A stretch of DNA of 64,000 bases from Verrucomicrobiales bacterium (GTDB lineage Bacteria; Verrucomicrobiota; Verrucomicrobiia; Verrucomicrobiales; DEV007): contig JAEUHH010000010.1 in the NCBI GenBank assembly GCA_016795505.1, forward strand, positions 38,271 to 102,270, read 5' to 3'. Of this stretch, positions 33,979-43,680 are shown piece after piece. Every line of letters begins with the position of its first letter. Position 1 is the first letter of the stretch. A model generated the notes under the pieces. That model worked only from the letters and a program-made list of their open reading frames with translations. It did no database searches and was not told the DNA's origin. Both the position numbers and the translations under genes were made by a program.

Positions 33979-35772
33979 ATGGACGTCAATACCATCGCCT
34001 GGCTCATCCTCCTGCTCCCGCTGGCTTCGGCGGCGGTGATTCTGTTGGGCACGAAAAAATCCGCCGGCATCAGCGCGTTGATCTCGACCGGCTCGGTCAT
34101 CGCCACGCTGGTGCTGAGCTTTCTGCTGCTCGCGCAGCCCGATACCGCTGCCGCCAAGCCGCTCCAGTGGCTCTCGCTCGGCGACTTTGAGGTCACCATC
34201 GGCCTGAAGCTCGATTCGCTGGCCCAGGGCATGATGATCATCGTCACCGGCATCGGCACGCTGGTGCATGTCTTCTCGCTCGGCTACATGCACGACGATG
34301 CGGGCAAGGCGCGGTTCTTTGCCGGGCTGTCGCAGTTCATGTTCTCCATGACCGGCATCGTGCTGGCGGACAACTTCGCAATGATGTTCATCTTCTGGGA
34401 GCTGGTCGGCGTCAGCTCCTACATCCTCATCGGCCACTGGTACGACAAGGACTCCGCCGCCGATGCCGCCAAGAAGGCCTTTCTCGTCAACCGGATCGGC
34501 GACTTCGGCTTCATGATCGGCATCCTGCTGGTGTGGGTGCTGACCGGTTCGATCTATTTTGACGAAATCGCCAAAGCCATCGGCGGCGTCCAGAATGCGA
34601 ACCTGCTCAATGCCGCCGTGCTGCTCGTCTTCTGCGGCGCGGTGGGAAAATCGGCCCAGTTGCCTCTCCATGTCTGGCTGCCCGACGCGATGGAGGGCCC
34701 CACGCCCGTCTCCGCGCTGATCCATGCCGCCACCATGGTCGCAGCCGGCGTTTACATGCTCGCCCGCGTGTCCTTCCTCGTCGGCGCGGCGGAGATGGCT
34801 GCCGATACCATCGCCATCATCGGCGGCGCGACCGCTCTGCTCGCCGCGCTGATGGCGACGCAGCAGAATGACATCAAGCGCGTGCTCGCCTACTCGACCC
34901 TTTCGCAGCTCGGCTACATGATCATGGCCCAGGGCCTGCACGACGGCAGCGACGCCGGGATGTTCCACCTCTACACCCATGCGTGGTTCAAGGCCCTGCT
35001 CTTCCTCGGGTCGGGTGCCGTGATCTTCGCCTGCCACCACGAGCAGGATATCTGGAAGATGGGCGGCCTGCGGCAAAAGATGCCGATCACCTTCTGGACC
35101 TTCCTCATCGGCACCGCCGCGCTCATCGCCGTGCCGGGCACGAGTGGCTTCTGGTCGAAGGAGGCCATCCTCGAAGCCGCCTGGCACGATCACAACTATC
35201 TGGTGTGGGGTCTCGGCATCGCCGTCGCCTTCCTGACGCCCTTCTACATGACCCGACTGTTCGTGGTCGCCTTCCTCGGCAAGCCGCGCACCAAGGACGC
35301 CGATCACGCGCACGAAGTCAGCCCCATCATGTGGGTGCCGCTCGCGATCCTCGCCGTGATGGCCGTGATCTCCGCCTACATCACCGGTCCGCTGGAGGCA
35401 AAGGGCCACGTGGCGTTCCACATGAGCCTCACCGCCATCCTGTCCCTTGCCGGACTCGTCGTCGGCGTGCTGGCGGGCTGGAAATTGTACGCTGGCTGCG
35501 ACCGCGATCCGGTGAACATCAAGCTCTTCGCCAACAAATTCTACCTCGACGAGCTCTACCTCGGCATCGTGCGCCTGTTCCAGGACTTCGTCGGCATGAC
35601 CTTCGACGCGGTGGACCGCTACCTGATCGAGCCGATCACCGTCCGCCTGCCGGCCCTCGCCGCCATGAGCTCGGGTTATGTGTTGCGGCTCCTCCAGGTC
35701 GGAAATTTGCAGGCCTACGGCTTCCTCTTCGGTCTCGGGGCCGTGGTTTTGATCTGGCTGATCGTTTTCTGA
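33979..35772 (+). CDS. nuoL: NADH-quinone oxidoreductase subunit L
   Basis: 597 aa antiporter-like proton-pumping subunit with about 14-16 membrane helices. FWELVGVSSYILIGHWYDKDSAADAAKKAFLVNRIGDFGF and the lysine/histidine channel region (LPDAMEGPTPVSALIHAATMV, LAYSTLSQLGYM) are intact. The C-terminal long lateral helix region is present. Confidence 0.97.
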   Translation: MDVNTIAWLILLLPLASAAVILLGTKKSAGISALISTGSVIATLVLSFLLLAQPDTAAAKPLQWLSLGDFEVTIGLKLDSLAQGMMIIVTGIGTLVHVFSLGYMHDDAGKARFFAGLSQFMFSMTGIVLADNFAMMFIFWELVGVSSYILIGHWYDKDSAADAAKKAFLVNRIGDFGFMIGILLVWVLTGSIYFDEIAKAIGGVQNANLLNAAVLLVFCGAVGKSAQLPLHVWLPDAMEGPTPVSALIHAATMVAAGVYMLARVSFLVGAAEMAADTIAIIGGATALLAALMATQQNDIKRVLAYSTLSQLGYMIMAQGLHDGSDAGMFHLYTHAWFKALLFLGSGAVIFACHHEQDIWKMGGLRQKMPITFWTFLIGTAALIAVPGTSGFWSKEAILEAAWHDHNYLVWGLGIAVAFLTPFYMTRLFVVAFLGKPRTKDADHAHEVSPIMWVPLAILAVMAVISAYITGPLEAKGHVAFHMSLTAILSLAGLVVGVLAGWKLYAGCDRDPVNIKLFANKFYLDELYLGIVRLFQDFVGMTFDAVDRYLIEPITVRLPALAAMSSGYVLRLLQVGNLQAYGFLFGLGAVVLIWLIVF

Positions 35773-35796
35773 CGCAATTCCAACTCACCCAACCTC

Positions 35797-37302
35797 GTGA
35801 CGCTCGTCGAATTCATCGTTTTTGCGCCCCTGCTCGCCGTTCTGGCGATCCTCTTCGGCTCGCCCGCGCGGGCCACGGCCATCGTGGCGGCCGTGGCGAA
35901 CCTCGCCGCCGCCGGACTCATGACCCTGCGCTTTCCGGTGGAGGTCGAATCGAAAGGCCAGGTCATCTTCGCCAGTTCCCGCAATCTGCTGGCCTCGCCT
36001 AATCTCAATCTCGCCTTCGGCCTCGACGGCATCAGCCTCGTCCTCGTCATCCTCACCGTGCTCGTCACGCTGGCCGCGGTGTGGGCCAGCCCGGCGGAGG
36101 GCAGGATTAAGGGCAATGTGAAGCTCTACTACAGCTCCTCGCTGCTGATCGCCTCCGGCGCGCTGGGCGCGTTCTGCGCGACGGACCTGTTTTTCTTCTA
36201 CGCCTTCCACGAACTGGCCCTGATCCCGACCTTCCTCATGATCGGGATCTTCGGCAGCGGGGAAAACCGCAAGCGCACCGCGTGGACCATCACCATCTTC
36301 CTCGGTGTCGGCAGCCTGATCCTGCTCGCGGGTCTAATCGCGCTGCTGGTGGAGACCGGCGGCAAGTCCTTCGCCTTCGCCGACCTCTATGCCGTCGGTG
36401 ACAAGATCCCCGCCGACGCCCAGAAGAATATCTATCTCATTCTGCTGATCGGCTTTGGCATCCTGGTGTCGCTCTTTCCCTTCCACAGTTGGGCGCCGCC
36501 GGCCTACGCGCAGGCGCCCACGCCCGTCGCGATGCTCCATGCCGGGGTGTTGAAAAAATTCGGCCTCTACGGGCTGATCCGGGTCGCCATGCCGCTGCTG
36601 CCCGAGGGCGCCGCCCACTGGCAGACGCTGCTGCTGGTGCTCCTGCTCGGCAACATCCTCATCCTCGGCCTCGTCACTATCGCCCAGCGCCGGCTCGACA
36701 CCCTGCTCGGCTACTCCAGCGTCATGCACATGGGCTACGTGTTCCTCGGCATCGCCAGCGGCAACACCATCGGCCTGCACGGCGCGGTGCTGCTGATGTT
36801 CGCCCACGGCATTTCCATCGCCCTGCTTTTCGCCCTCGCCGGTGCGGTGCGGGAGCGGATGGGCACCCTCGACATGGACGAACTCGGTGGCGGCCTCGCG
36901 AAAAAAGCGCCCGCCCTGGGCCTCTTGTTTGGCTTTGCGGCCTTCGCGTCGATCGGCCTGCCCGGCTTCGCCAATTTCGCCGCCGAGGTGATGGTCTTCT
37001 TCGGCAGTTTCCAGCCCATTCTGGAGACGAAGAAGCTCGGCGCGCTCCAGTGGGCCGGCATCCTGTCGCTTTGGGGCGTGGTGATCTCCGCCGTTTACAT
37101 GCTGCGCGCCTATCGCAAGATCTTCAAGGGCCCCCTGACCGACAAGGATGCCAAAGCCGGCATCGCCGACCTGACCCTGACCGAGCGCGCGCCGGCCCTG
37201 CTGCTCATCGTTGCGCTGATGGCGGTCGGTTTCGTGCCCGGCCTGCTGCTGAAATACCTGACCCCGACCCTCGAGGCCATCGCGATGAGCCTGAAAGGCT
37301 GA
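35797..37302 (+). CDS. nuoM: NADH-quinone oxidoreductase subunit M
   Basis: 501 aa antiporter-like subunit, about 14 membrane helices. FYAFHELALIPTFLMIGIFG holds the key membrane Glu, and FPFHSWAPPAYAQAPTPVAMLHAGVLKKFGLYG the channel Lys residues. GTG start at 35797. Followed by a dispersed repeat pair. Confidence 0.97.
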   Translation: MTLVEFIVFAPLLAVLAILFGSPARATAIVAAVANLAAAGLMTLRFPVEVESKGQVIFASSRNLLASPNLNLAFGLDGISLVLVILTVLVTLAAVWASPAEGRIKGNVKLYYSSSLLIASGALGAFCATDLFFFYAFHELALIPTFLMIGIFGSGENRKRTAWTITIFLGVGSLILLAGLIALLVETGGKSFAFADLYAVGDKIPADAQKNIYLILLIGFGILVSLFPFHSWAPPAYAQAPTPVAMLHAGVLKKFGLYGLIRVAMPLLPEGAAHWQTLLLVLLLGNILILGLVTIAQRRLDTLLGYSSVMHMGYVFLGIASGNTIGLHGAVLLMFAHGISIALLFALAGAVRERMGTLDMDELGGGLAKKAPALGLLFGFAAFASIGLPGFANFAAEVMVFFGSFQPILETKKLGALQWAGILSLWGVVISAVYMLRAYRKIFKGPLTDKDAKAGIADLTLTERAPALLLIVALMAVGFVPGLLLKYLTPTLEAIAMSLKG

Positions 37303-37306
37303 TTTC

Positions 37307-37349
37307 TGATCCGACCCTGTTGCCTCTCCGATCCAACCCTGTTTCATCG
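37307..37349 (+). repeat. Dispersed 22-bp repeat, pair between nuoM and nuoN (locus 4)
   Basis: Two units, with GATCCGACCCTGTTGCCTC then CGATCCAACCCTGTTTCATCG, occupy nearly the whole spacer before the nuoN start. Confidence 0.85.
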
Positions 37350-37357
37350 ACTTTCCC

Positions 37358-38842
37358 ATGCCGGCCTACGCTCTGGAAATCATCGTTTTCTCCCTCGGGC
37401 TCGTCCTGCTGCTGGTCGACGCCTTCGCGAAGCTGGAGGACAAGCGCTCGCTGGCCTGGCTCGGTATGCTGGGACTGGTGGTGGTCTTTGGCCTGCTCTT
37501 CAAGGTGGAGCCGCGTGCCGCCGACGATGCGAATGTCTTCTGGCGTTTCTATTCCGACAGCCGGATGTCGCTGTTTTTCAAAGGCATCGCCATCCTCTCG
37601 ACCATTCTGGTGCTGGCCATGGCGATCGACTACCGCGGGCTGATCGAGAAATTCACCGCTCCGGCCGAGAAAAAGGCGCACCCCCAGGCTGGCTTGGGCG
37701 AATTCTTCGCGCTGCCCGTCTTTGCCTGCGCCGGCCTGATGTGCATGGCGTCGGCCACGAATCTGGTGAGCATCTTCGTCTCGCTGGAGGCGGTCACGAT
37801 CACTTTCTACGTGATGGTGGCCTACATGCGGCGGAATGTTGGTTCGCTGGAGGCCGGGGTGAAATACCTCATCCTCGGGGCTCTCTCGACCGGATTCCTC
37901 GTTTACGGCTTCGCGTGGCTCTACGGCATCACCGGATCGATGGATCTCGCGGAGATCGGCGCGGCCCTGAAATCGGGCGATGTGAGCCCGACCGCGGCGC
38001 TGTTTGCCTTTTCGCTGATTTTGGTCGCCCTCGGCTTCAAGGTTGGCGCCGTGCCGTTCCAGATGTGGATCCCCGATGTCTATCAAGGGGCGCCCACGCC
38101 GATCACGGCGTTTCTGTCGGTGGGCTCGAAGGCGGCGGGTTTTATCGTGTTGCTGCGCCTTTCGGCCGTGTTCCTGGGCAGCGAGGCCGTGGCGGGTCAG
38201 GTCGCGATGGCCTTCGCCGTGGTGGCCGGGCTGACGCTGATCGTCGGCAATCTCACCGCCATCCCGCAGTCGAATTTCAAGCGCCTGCTCGCCTATTCCA
38301 GCATTGCCCACGCCGGCTTTCTGCTGACGGCGCTGGCGGCAGCGCCGCGGAAACTGGAGGCAGGGCAGCTCTCGTCGGCCACGGTGGTGGCCTTCTATCT
38401 GGGGGCCTACCTGCTGATGACGTTGCTGGCTTTCCTCGTCGTCGGGCTGGTGCGGGTGCACCGTGACAGCGAGGAGATCGAAGCCTATCGCGGGCTCGGC
38501 AAGTCGTCCCCGTTCCTCGCCCTGGCTCTGCTGATCGCCATGGCCTCGCTGGCCGGCGTGCCGTTGACGGCCGGATTTTTTGGGAAATTTTTTGTGTTCC
38601 AGTTGGCGATCCAGGGCGGCCACTGGTGGCTGGTGACCCTGGCTGCGATTGGCGCCGGAGCCGGCTTTTACTATTATCTGAAGGTCGTCGCCGCGATGTA
38701 TTGGGACGATCCGACCGGTGCCGCTGCGAAGGCTGCCGCGATTCCCGTCAGCGCTCTGACCCGCGCCGCCGTGGTCACCCTGATCGTGCTGATCGTCATC
38801 GCCGGCTTTGCGCCGCGGATGATCCTGGGGCTGATCGGGTGA
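37358..38842 (+). CDS. nuoN: NADH-quinone oxidoreductase subunit N
   Basis: 494 aa antiporter-like subunit, about 14 helices. FVSLEAVTITFYVMVAYMRRN, FQMWIPDVYQGAPTPITAFLSVGSKAAGF and LLAYSSIAHAGF are NuoN landmarks. Last gene of the operon, followed by a possible terminator and a convergent gene. Confidence 0.96.
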   Translation: MPAYALEIIVFSLGLVLLLVDAFAKLEDKRSLAWLGMLGLVVVFGLLFKVEPRAADDANVFWRFYSDSRMSLFFKGIAILSTILVLAMAIDYRGLIEKFTAPAEKKAHPQAGLGEFFALPVFACAGLMCMASATNLVSIFVSLEAVTITFYVMVAYMRRNVGSLEAGVKYLILGALSTGFLVYGFAWLYGITGSMDLAEIGAALKSGDVSPTAALFAFSLILVALGFKVGAVPFQMWIPDVYQGAPTPITAFLSVGSKAAGFIVLLRLSAVFLGSEAVAGQVAMAFAVVAGLTLIVGNLTAIPQSNFKRLLAYSSIAHAGFLLTALAAAPRKLEAGQLSSATVVAFYLGAYLLMTLLAFLVVGLVRVHRDSEEIEAYRGLGKSSPFLALALLIAMASLAGVPLTAGFFGKFFVFQLAIQGGHWWLVTLAAIGAGAGFYYYLKVVAAMYWDDPTGAAAKAAAIPVSALTRAAVVTLIVLIVIAGFAPRMILGLIG

Positions 38843-38880
38843 GGTGAGGTGGGCGGGGCGCGGCCCGCGATTTTCTCACC
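38843..38880. terminator. Possible bidirectional terminator after nuoN
   Basis: Nested inverted repeats GGTGAG...CTCACC (38843-38848 and 38875-38880) and GGGC-GCG-GCCC (near 38856-38866), then TTTT, lie between two convergent genes. The stem is GC-rich and the T run short. Confidence 0.4.
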
Positions 38881-39496
38881 GGCTCAGCACCACCTGGGCC
38901 GGGTTCGGCTCGATAAAGTGGCGCCAGCTTTCGTGATACGACTGGCTCACGGTGGGATTCGACGTGGCCAGCAGGGGTCTCCAGCGGGGCGGCTTGGGCT
39001 CGCGGATGGGGTGCATGTTGGCCTCGGACGGCAGTTTGTTCGCCTTGCGGGTATTGCAGCGGACGCAGGAGCAGACCACGTTTTCCCAAGTAGTCTTGCC
39101 GCCTTTGTGACGGGGGATCACGTGGTCGAGGTTCAGTTGGCGGATCTCGAAGCGCACCGCGCAGTATTGGCAGGTGAAGTTGTCCCGCTCAAAGACATTT
39201 TGCCGGCTGAATTTCACCTCCTGCCTGGGCAGTCGGTCGAAGCGTGGCACCACGATGATGGCGGGGATGCGGAAGCGGGTAGACACCGTGTGGACGATGT
39301 CGGGACCGTCGTGTTGATGGGAGATGCGGAGCCACGAATGGGCATCGTGGGTCTCGAACAACCGGTCCGGATCGGTGTGAACGGCCTGGGCATGGCCGAG
39401 GAACAGCAGGCTGAAGGCACGCCGCGCCGTGCAGAGATTGACCGGCTGCCAGAGCCGGTTCAACACGAGCACCTGTCTGTCCAACACGTCGGCCAT
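38876..39496 (-). CDS. HNH endonuclease family protein
   Basis: 206 aa. The C-terminal part is a zinc-finger HNH domain: CQYC (about residues 110-113), NLDHVIPRHKGGKTTWENVV (about 121-140) and CSCVRCNTRKAN. The N-terminal part (VLVLNRLWQPVNLCTARRAFSLLFLGHAQAV) is the conserved lead of the widespread housekeeping-type HNH family, often called McrA-like by annotation pipelines. DNA-cleaving activity is likely by motif, but the cellular role is not known. Confidence 0.88.
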   Translation of the reverse strand: MADVLDRQVLVLNRLWQPVNLCTARRAFSLLFLGHAQAVHTDPDRLFETHDAHSWLRISHQHDGPDIVHTVSTRFRIPAIIVVPRFDRLPRQEVKFSRQNVFERDNFTCQYCAVRFEIRQLNLDHVIPRHKGGKTTWENVVCSCVRCNTRKANKLPSEANMHPIREPKPPRWRPLLATSNPTVSQSYHESWRHFIEPNPAQVVLSR

Positions 39497-39727
39497 GGCG
39501 GGTAAAACGAGGTCGGAATCGCGGGAAAGGTAGGAGTAATCAACGTGACATCAATGATTTTCTCCCGTGAAAAGATTTTCACTTTTTGTCGATTTTCGTG
39601 ATTTCAAGCGAGACAAAAGGGGGCGTTTGTGGTAAAAATTGCCCTCGTTTTCCGGAAAGGGAAAGCCGGGCGGGAAGGGAGTTTTCCGTTTCGGGCGGTC
39701 CGGAATAGAAACAACGAAACCAACGAG

Positions 39728-42010
39728 ATGCAGACAGTGACGGGACCTGGCAGCGGTCTCGGGAGGCTTATTGCCTTCGCCATTCTGGCGTCGGCGGTCT
39801 CCCTGAGTTCGATCATGGCACAAGCACAGGGCGGGGGACAATTCGATCCTTCGGATGTGTGGTTTCGTGCGTTCACGCTGCTTCAGGATGGCATCAAGGC
39901 TGAGGAGGCGGGCCGCGATCTCGACGCGCTCAGCAAATACAACGAATCCAAGCCGCTTTTCGACGGACTGGCGCGCGATTTTCCCGAATTTCATCCCCAG
40001 TTGGTCGAATACCGGCGCACCCAGTTGGTGCAGAAGATCACCGGCCTGAGAGACCGCATGCGCCGCGGCCCCAACAACCTGGCGGGGCAACCGGGCGCGG
40101 CGCCGACGCCCGCCCAGCCGGACCCGGGCATCGCCGGCGGTGGCGTCGTTGATGTCCAGCCGGTGTCGCCGGAGTTCGCCGCGGCTCCCGAACCGACGGA
40201 TGGCTCGGTCCAGTTGCCGGAGTGGAATCAACCGGGCGTGCCGCCTTTTGGCCCGCAAAATCCCGTCGTCCCGCCGCCGACCGTGGTGCGTCCTCCCGTC
40301 GATGGCAGCCTGGCCCAGACGACTCCGACGCCGGCTCCCTCCATGGTGAACCCATCGGCCCCGACGACCATCACGCCGGGATCTCTGGAGACGGTGGAAA
40401 ACCCCTTTACCCGCATCCAACGCGAGTTTGACCAGATGCGGGGCAATCTCGACCGGCTCCAGAAGCGGAATCAGGCGCTCGAATCGGAACTGAACCAGCG
40501 GAAAGGACAGCTGTTCGACGCGCAGAATGCTCTCGCGGAGTCGGAGAAGCGCACGGCCGATTTGCAGAAGCGCCTGCAACTGGCCGAGACCCAGGCAAAA
40601 AGCGACCCGAATGTCGAGGCCGAGGTGGGTCGCCTGAAGAAGATCCTTGAGGAGGCCTTGGGCGAGTTGGAGAAATCCAATCAGGAGAAACAGGAACTGC
40701 TCGCCCAACTGACCAGCACCCAGGGTGAGCTCTCCCGCATCCGGGCCGAGCGCGATGAGATCGAGAAGGAGCGCAATCACCTGCAGGCGATGATGGACGG
40801 CGGCGGCGAGTCGGCGGCCGTGGCCCAGTTGATGAACGAAAACCGCGAACTGCGCGACAAGCTCAAGAAAGTCGAGGAGTCCGCCAAGAATCTGGAGAAA
40901 GAGAGCCGCGACAAGACGGTGGAGATCGCTCTGTTGAAGGAGCAGGTCGAGCAGATCAAGGCCGATCGGCAGAAGCTGATCGACGACAACAAGCGCTACG
41001 AAGGCCACATCCTGGAGCTGCGCAATCGGCTCAAGGAATTGGGTCAGGAACTCAGCGAAGGCGATCTGGCCCAGGTGTCCGCCCTGTCCGCCCAGGATGC
41101 GCAGGAGAGCCTGCTGCTCCGACAGATCGTGCTGAAGCAACTGCGCCGGCAAACCCAGGTGATGCGCACCAAGGAACTGCTGCTCAAGGAACTCGACAAG
41201 CTGGGCGCCGAGGCCGACACCGTCTATGCCATGGTCGAGGACATGGCCAGTGGCCCGTCGGACCTGACCGAGGAGGAACGCGGCTTCTTCAAGACGCCCG
41301 AGATGATGGAGCTGGCCGAGGCCGCCGGCGTGGAGGAGGTCGAGGCGGTCATCATGGTCAAGCCGGGTGACTCCGCCGTCGCCGCCGCTGGTGGCGGGAA
41401 TGTGGTGACCCAGGAGCTGGCCGACGAACTGATGCAGATCCAGAAATCGGCCCGGCTCGATTTCCAGGAAGGGCGCTACGAGGAGGCGGAGAAATCCTAC
41501 CGGGAGTATCTCGAGTACCGTCCCAAGAGCGTCGTGTGCCTCTGCAATCTCGCCCTCGTCAAGATGGCGACCAAAAAGCACGAAGAAGCGCAGCAGTTCC
41601 TCGAAAAGGCGATCGCCATTCAGAGCAATTACGGCTTTGCCTACTACCTGTTGGGCCGGAATTTCTTCCAGCAGAACCGGCTGGACGAGGCGCTCAACCG
41701 CCTCAACGAGAGCCTTCACTACGACCCGAAAAACCCGCGGGCGCACAACTGTGTGGGCGTGATTTCCAGCCAGAAGGGCTTCGTCAACCGCGCCGAGGGC
41801 GCCTTCACCGAGGCGGTAAAGCTCGATCCCGACTTTGGCGACGCCCATTTCAATCTCGCCGTGCTCTATGCCACGCGCGAAAAGCCCGACCCGAACCGCG
41901 CCGCCGAGCACTACAACCGCGCCGTGCTGCTGGGCGTGCCGCGGGATACAGCCATCGAGTCCTACCTGAATGCCGCCAAGGCAGCCACCACGACGGTGAG
42001 CCTGCGTTGA
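39728..42010 (+). CDS. Exported coiled-coil and TPR protein
   Basis: 760 aa from the ATG at 39728; an upstream in-frame ATG at 39629 would put 33 extra residues before the signal. Signal segment (about residues 9-34), a Pro-rich region (about 110-220), a very long coiled coil (about 225-470, with repeated EKERNHLQ-type heptads) and C-terminal TPRs (about 580-720: YEEAEKSYREYLEYRPKSVVCLCNLALVKMATKKHEEAQQFLEKAIAI and following). No enzyme motif seen. Probably a periplasmic scaffold; the combination is common among secreted verrucomicrobial proteins. Confidence 0.8.
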   Translation: MQTVTGPGSGLGRLIAFAILASAVSLSSIMAQAQGGGQFDPSDVWFRAFTLLQDGIKAEEAGRDLDALSKYNESKPLFDGLARDFPEFHPQLVEYRRTQLVQKITGLRDRMRRGPNNLAGQPGAAPTPAQPDPGIAGGGVVDVQPVSPEFAAAPEPTDGSVQLPEWNQPGVPPFGPQNPVVPPPTVVRPPVDGSLAQTTPTPAPSMVNPSAPTTITPGSLETVENPFTRIQREFDQMRGNLDRLQKRNQALESELNQRKGQLFDAQNALAESEKRTADLQKRLQLAETQAKSDPNVEAEVGRLKKILEEALGELEKSNQEKQELLAQLTSTQGELSRIRAERDEIEKERNHLQAMMDGGGESAAVAQLMNENRELRDKLKKVEESAKNLEKESRDKTVEIALLKEQVEQIKADRQKLIDDNKRYEGHILELRNRLKELGQELSEGDLAQVSALSAQDAQESLLLRQIVLKQLRRQTQVMRTKELLLKELDKLGAEADTVYAMVEDMASGPSDLTEEERGFFKTPEMMELAEAAGVEEVEAVIMVKPGDSAVAAAGGGNVVTQELADELMQIQKSARLDFQEGRYEEAEKSYREYLEYRPKSVVCLCNLALVKMATKKHEEAQQFLEKAIAIQSNYGFAYYLLGRNFFQQNRLDEALNRLNESLHYDPKNPRAHNCVGVISSQKGFVNRAEGAFTEAVKLDPDFGDAHFNLAVLYATREKPDPNRAAEHYNRAVLLGVPRDTAIESYLNAAKAATTTVSLR

Positions 42011-42030
42011 TCGATCGCGCCCCGCTGGGC

Positions 42031-42333
42031 TCAGAGACCGATGTAGTAGAGCGACATCCAGGTGAAGGCGATCAGCGTGATCACCGCCACCACCCACCAG
42101 AATCGCCGCCTCGCCTCCCAGCCGCGCCAGCCGGCCTTCTGGCCTTCGCCGAACTCGCGGGCGACGAATTCCGCGTAGTCAAAGTCGTCATCCTCCGGCA
42201 GGTCGAGGCCGTCATAGCGCTCCGACCGCTGCCAGCCTGCGGCGCCTTTTCGCGCGCCGCAGTGGCGACAGGCGCTCGCATTCAGGTGGACCGGAGCGCC
42301 GCATTCGGGACAGCGCGGATCGTCGAGGTTCAT
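42031..42333 (-). CDS. Small zinc-ribbon membrane protein
   Basis: 100 aa from the ATG at 42333. N-terminal zinc ribbon CPECG...CRHCG (about residues 8-29), an acidic middle (LPEDDDFDYAEF) and a C-terminal membrane helix (about 77-98). The start overlaps the stop of the next upstream gene by 4 bp, which fixes this start over the alternative at 42360. Function unknown. Confidence 0.7.
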   Translation of the reverse strand: MNLDDPRCPECGAPVHLNASACRHCGARKGAAGWQRSERYDGLDLPEDDDFDYAEFVAREFGEGQKAGWRGWEARRRFWWVVAVITLIAFTWMSLYYIGL

Positions 42334-42536
42334 CTTCCCTGAGGCAGGGTGGCATACCACGGAATCTCCGGGCTCGCAATGAGCGGACGCGCCGCACCGA
42401 GTTCCTCATCCGTCGGCACATGCGACACCGCCGGGGGCGACAGTTGCCCCATCACCCAGAAAATCAGCGCCACGCCGAGGTAAAAAATCACCCGGCTGAT
42501 CTGGCGATGGTGTCGGGGCACTCCCAGTGTTGGCAT
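42330..42536 (-). CDS. Small single-span membrane protein
   Basis: 68 aa. One membrane helix (about residues 14-31) and a Pro-rich extracytoplasmic tail. The stop overlaps the zinc-ribbon gene's start by 4 bp, so the two form a pair. Not recognised as a known family. Confidence 0.55.
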   Translation of the reverse strand: MPTLGVPRHHRQISRVIFYLGVALIFWVMGQLSPPAVSHVPTDEELGAARPLIASPEIPWYATLPQGR

Positions 42537-42693
42537 GCGACCACTCAGAGCCCAGTCCGCACCCGAAATCCAGCGAAAAAATTGTGATTTTTGCGAAAAA
42601 TATCAAAGATGAGTAAAGGATTCGCGCGTTTGATCGGGACTTCCGGTCTCTTCCGGTCTTGAGAGGCGACGAAATCCGGGATAAGTCCCTGTC

Positions 42694-43680
42694 ATGGACC
42701 CCTCAGCACCGACCGGCCCGCCGGCCTCTCCCGATTCAACGGGAGTGGGTGGATACCGCGTGCTGCTTTACTACCGCTACTTCCCGGTCGCCGATCCCGG
42801 GGCCTATGCCGCGGTCCACCGCGACCTGTGCCAGCGGCTGGGCCTGCGCGGGCGCGTCCTGATCGGCCGGGAGGGGCTCAATGGCACCGTTTCCGGCCCC
42901 GAGAGGGCCACCGACCTCTACCAGCGGGTCCTGGCGACCGATCCCCGGACGGCCGACATGCCGGTGAAGATCGACCGGAGCCAGGGCCATGTCTTTCCCA
43001 AGCTGTCTGTGAAAGTGCGGCCGGAGATCGTGCGGCTCGGTCTGCCGGAGGAGTCCGACATCGACCCGAACCGCCTCACCGGCCGCCACCTGAGCCCCGG
43101 CGAGTGGGCCGCCGCCATGGCCGATCCCGGCGCGGTGATCATCGATGGCCGCAACCGCTACGAGTCCGACCTGGGCCGTTTCCGCGGCGCCCTGTGCCCC
43201 GACATCGAGACCTTCCGCGACTTTCCCGACTGGCTCAGCCGCCACGCCGACGCCCTGCGCGGGCGGCGCCTGCTCACCTATTGCACCGGGGGCATCCGCT
43301 GCGAAAAGCTGTCCGGCTATCTGCTGAAAGCCGGCTTTTCCGACGTGTGCCAACTCGACGGGGGCATCATCCGCTACGCTCAGGATCCCGAGACGCGCGG
43401 GCGGGGCTTTGACGGGCTCTGCTACGTCTTCGACGAGCGGGTGGCGGTGGAGGCGAACTTCACCGAGACCCGCACCGTCATTTCCCGCTGCCGGCTCTGC
43501 GGAGAGGCCAGCCCGCGCTACCGCAACTGTGCCGATCCCACCTGCCACGACCAGATTTTCCTCTGCGAGGCCTGCGAGACCGACCACGGCTGCTACTGCG
43601 ACCCGGCCTGTCGCGCCCATCATCAGGAGTCGCTGGATGCGCCAGCACCGGCACCGCCGCCGGCGTCCTCGCCCGTCTGA
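42694..43680 (+). CDS. trhO: tRNA uridine(34) hydroxylase (rhodanese family)
   Basis: 328 aa. YRVLLYYRYFPVADPGAYAAVHRDL and GRVLIGREGLNGTVSG form the N-terminal domain; the rhodanese domain has the catalytic CTGGIRC (197-203); a C-terminal cysteine-rich zinc-like region (CRLCGEASPRYRNCADPTCHDQIFLCEAC) follows. TrhO makes 5-hydroxyuridine at the tRNA wobble position with O2. The 3' end overlaps the convergent panD gene by 58 bp. Confidence 0.9.
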   Translation: MDPSAPTGPPASPDSTGVGGYRVLLYYRYFPVADPGAYAAVHRDLCQRLGLRGRVLIGREGLNGTVSGPERATDLYQRVLATDPRTADMPVKIDRSQGHVFPKLSVKVRPEIVRLGLPEESDIDPNRLTGRHLSPGEWAAAMADPGAVIIDGRNRYESDLGRFRGALCPDIETFRDFPDWLSRHADALRGRRLLTYCTGGIRCEKLSGYLLKAGFSDVCQLDGGIIRYAQDPETRGRGFDGLCYVFDERVAVEANFTETRTVISRCRLCGEASPRYRNCADPTCHDQIFLCEACETDHGCYCDPACRAHHQESLDAPAPAPPPASSPV

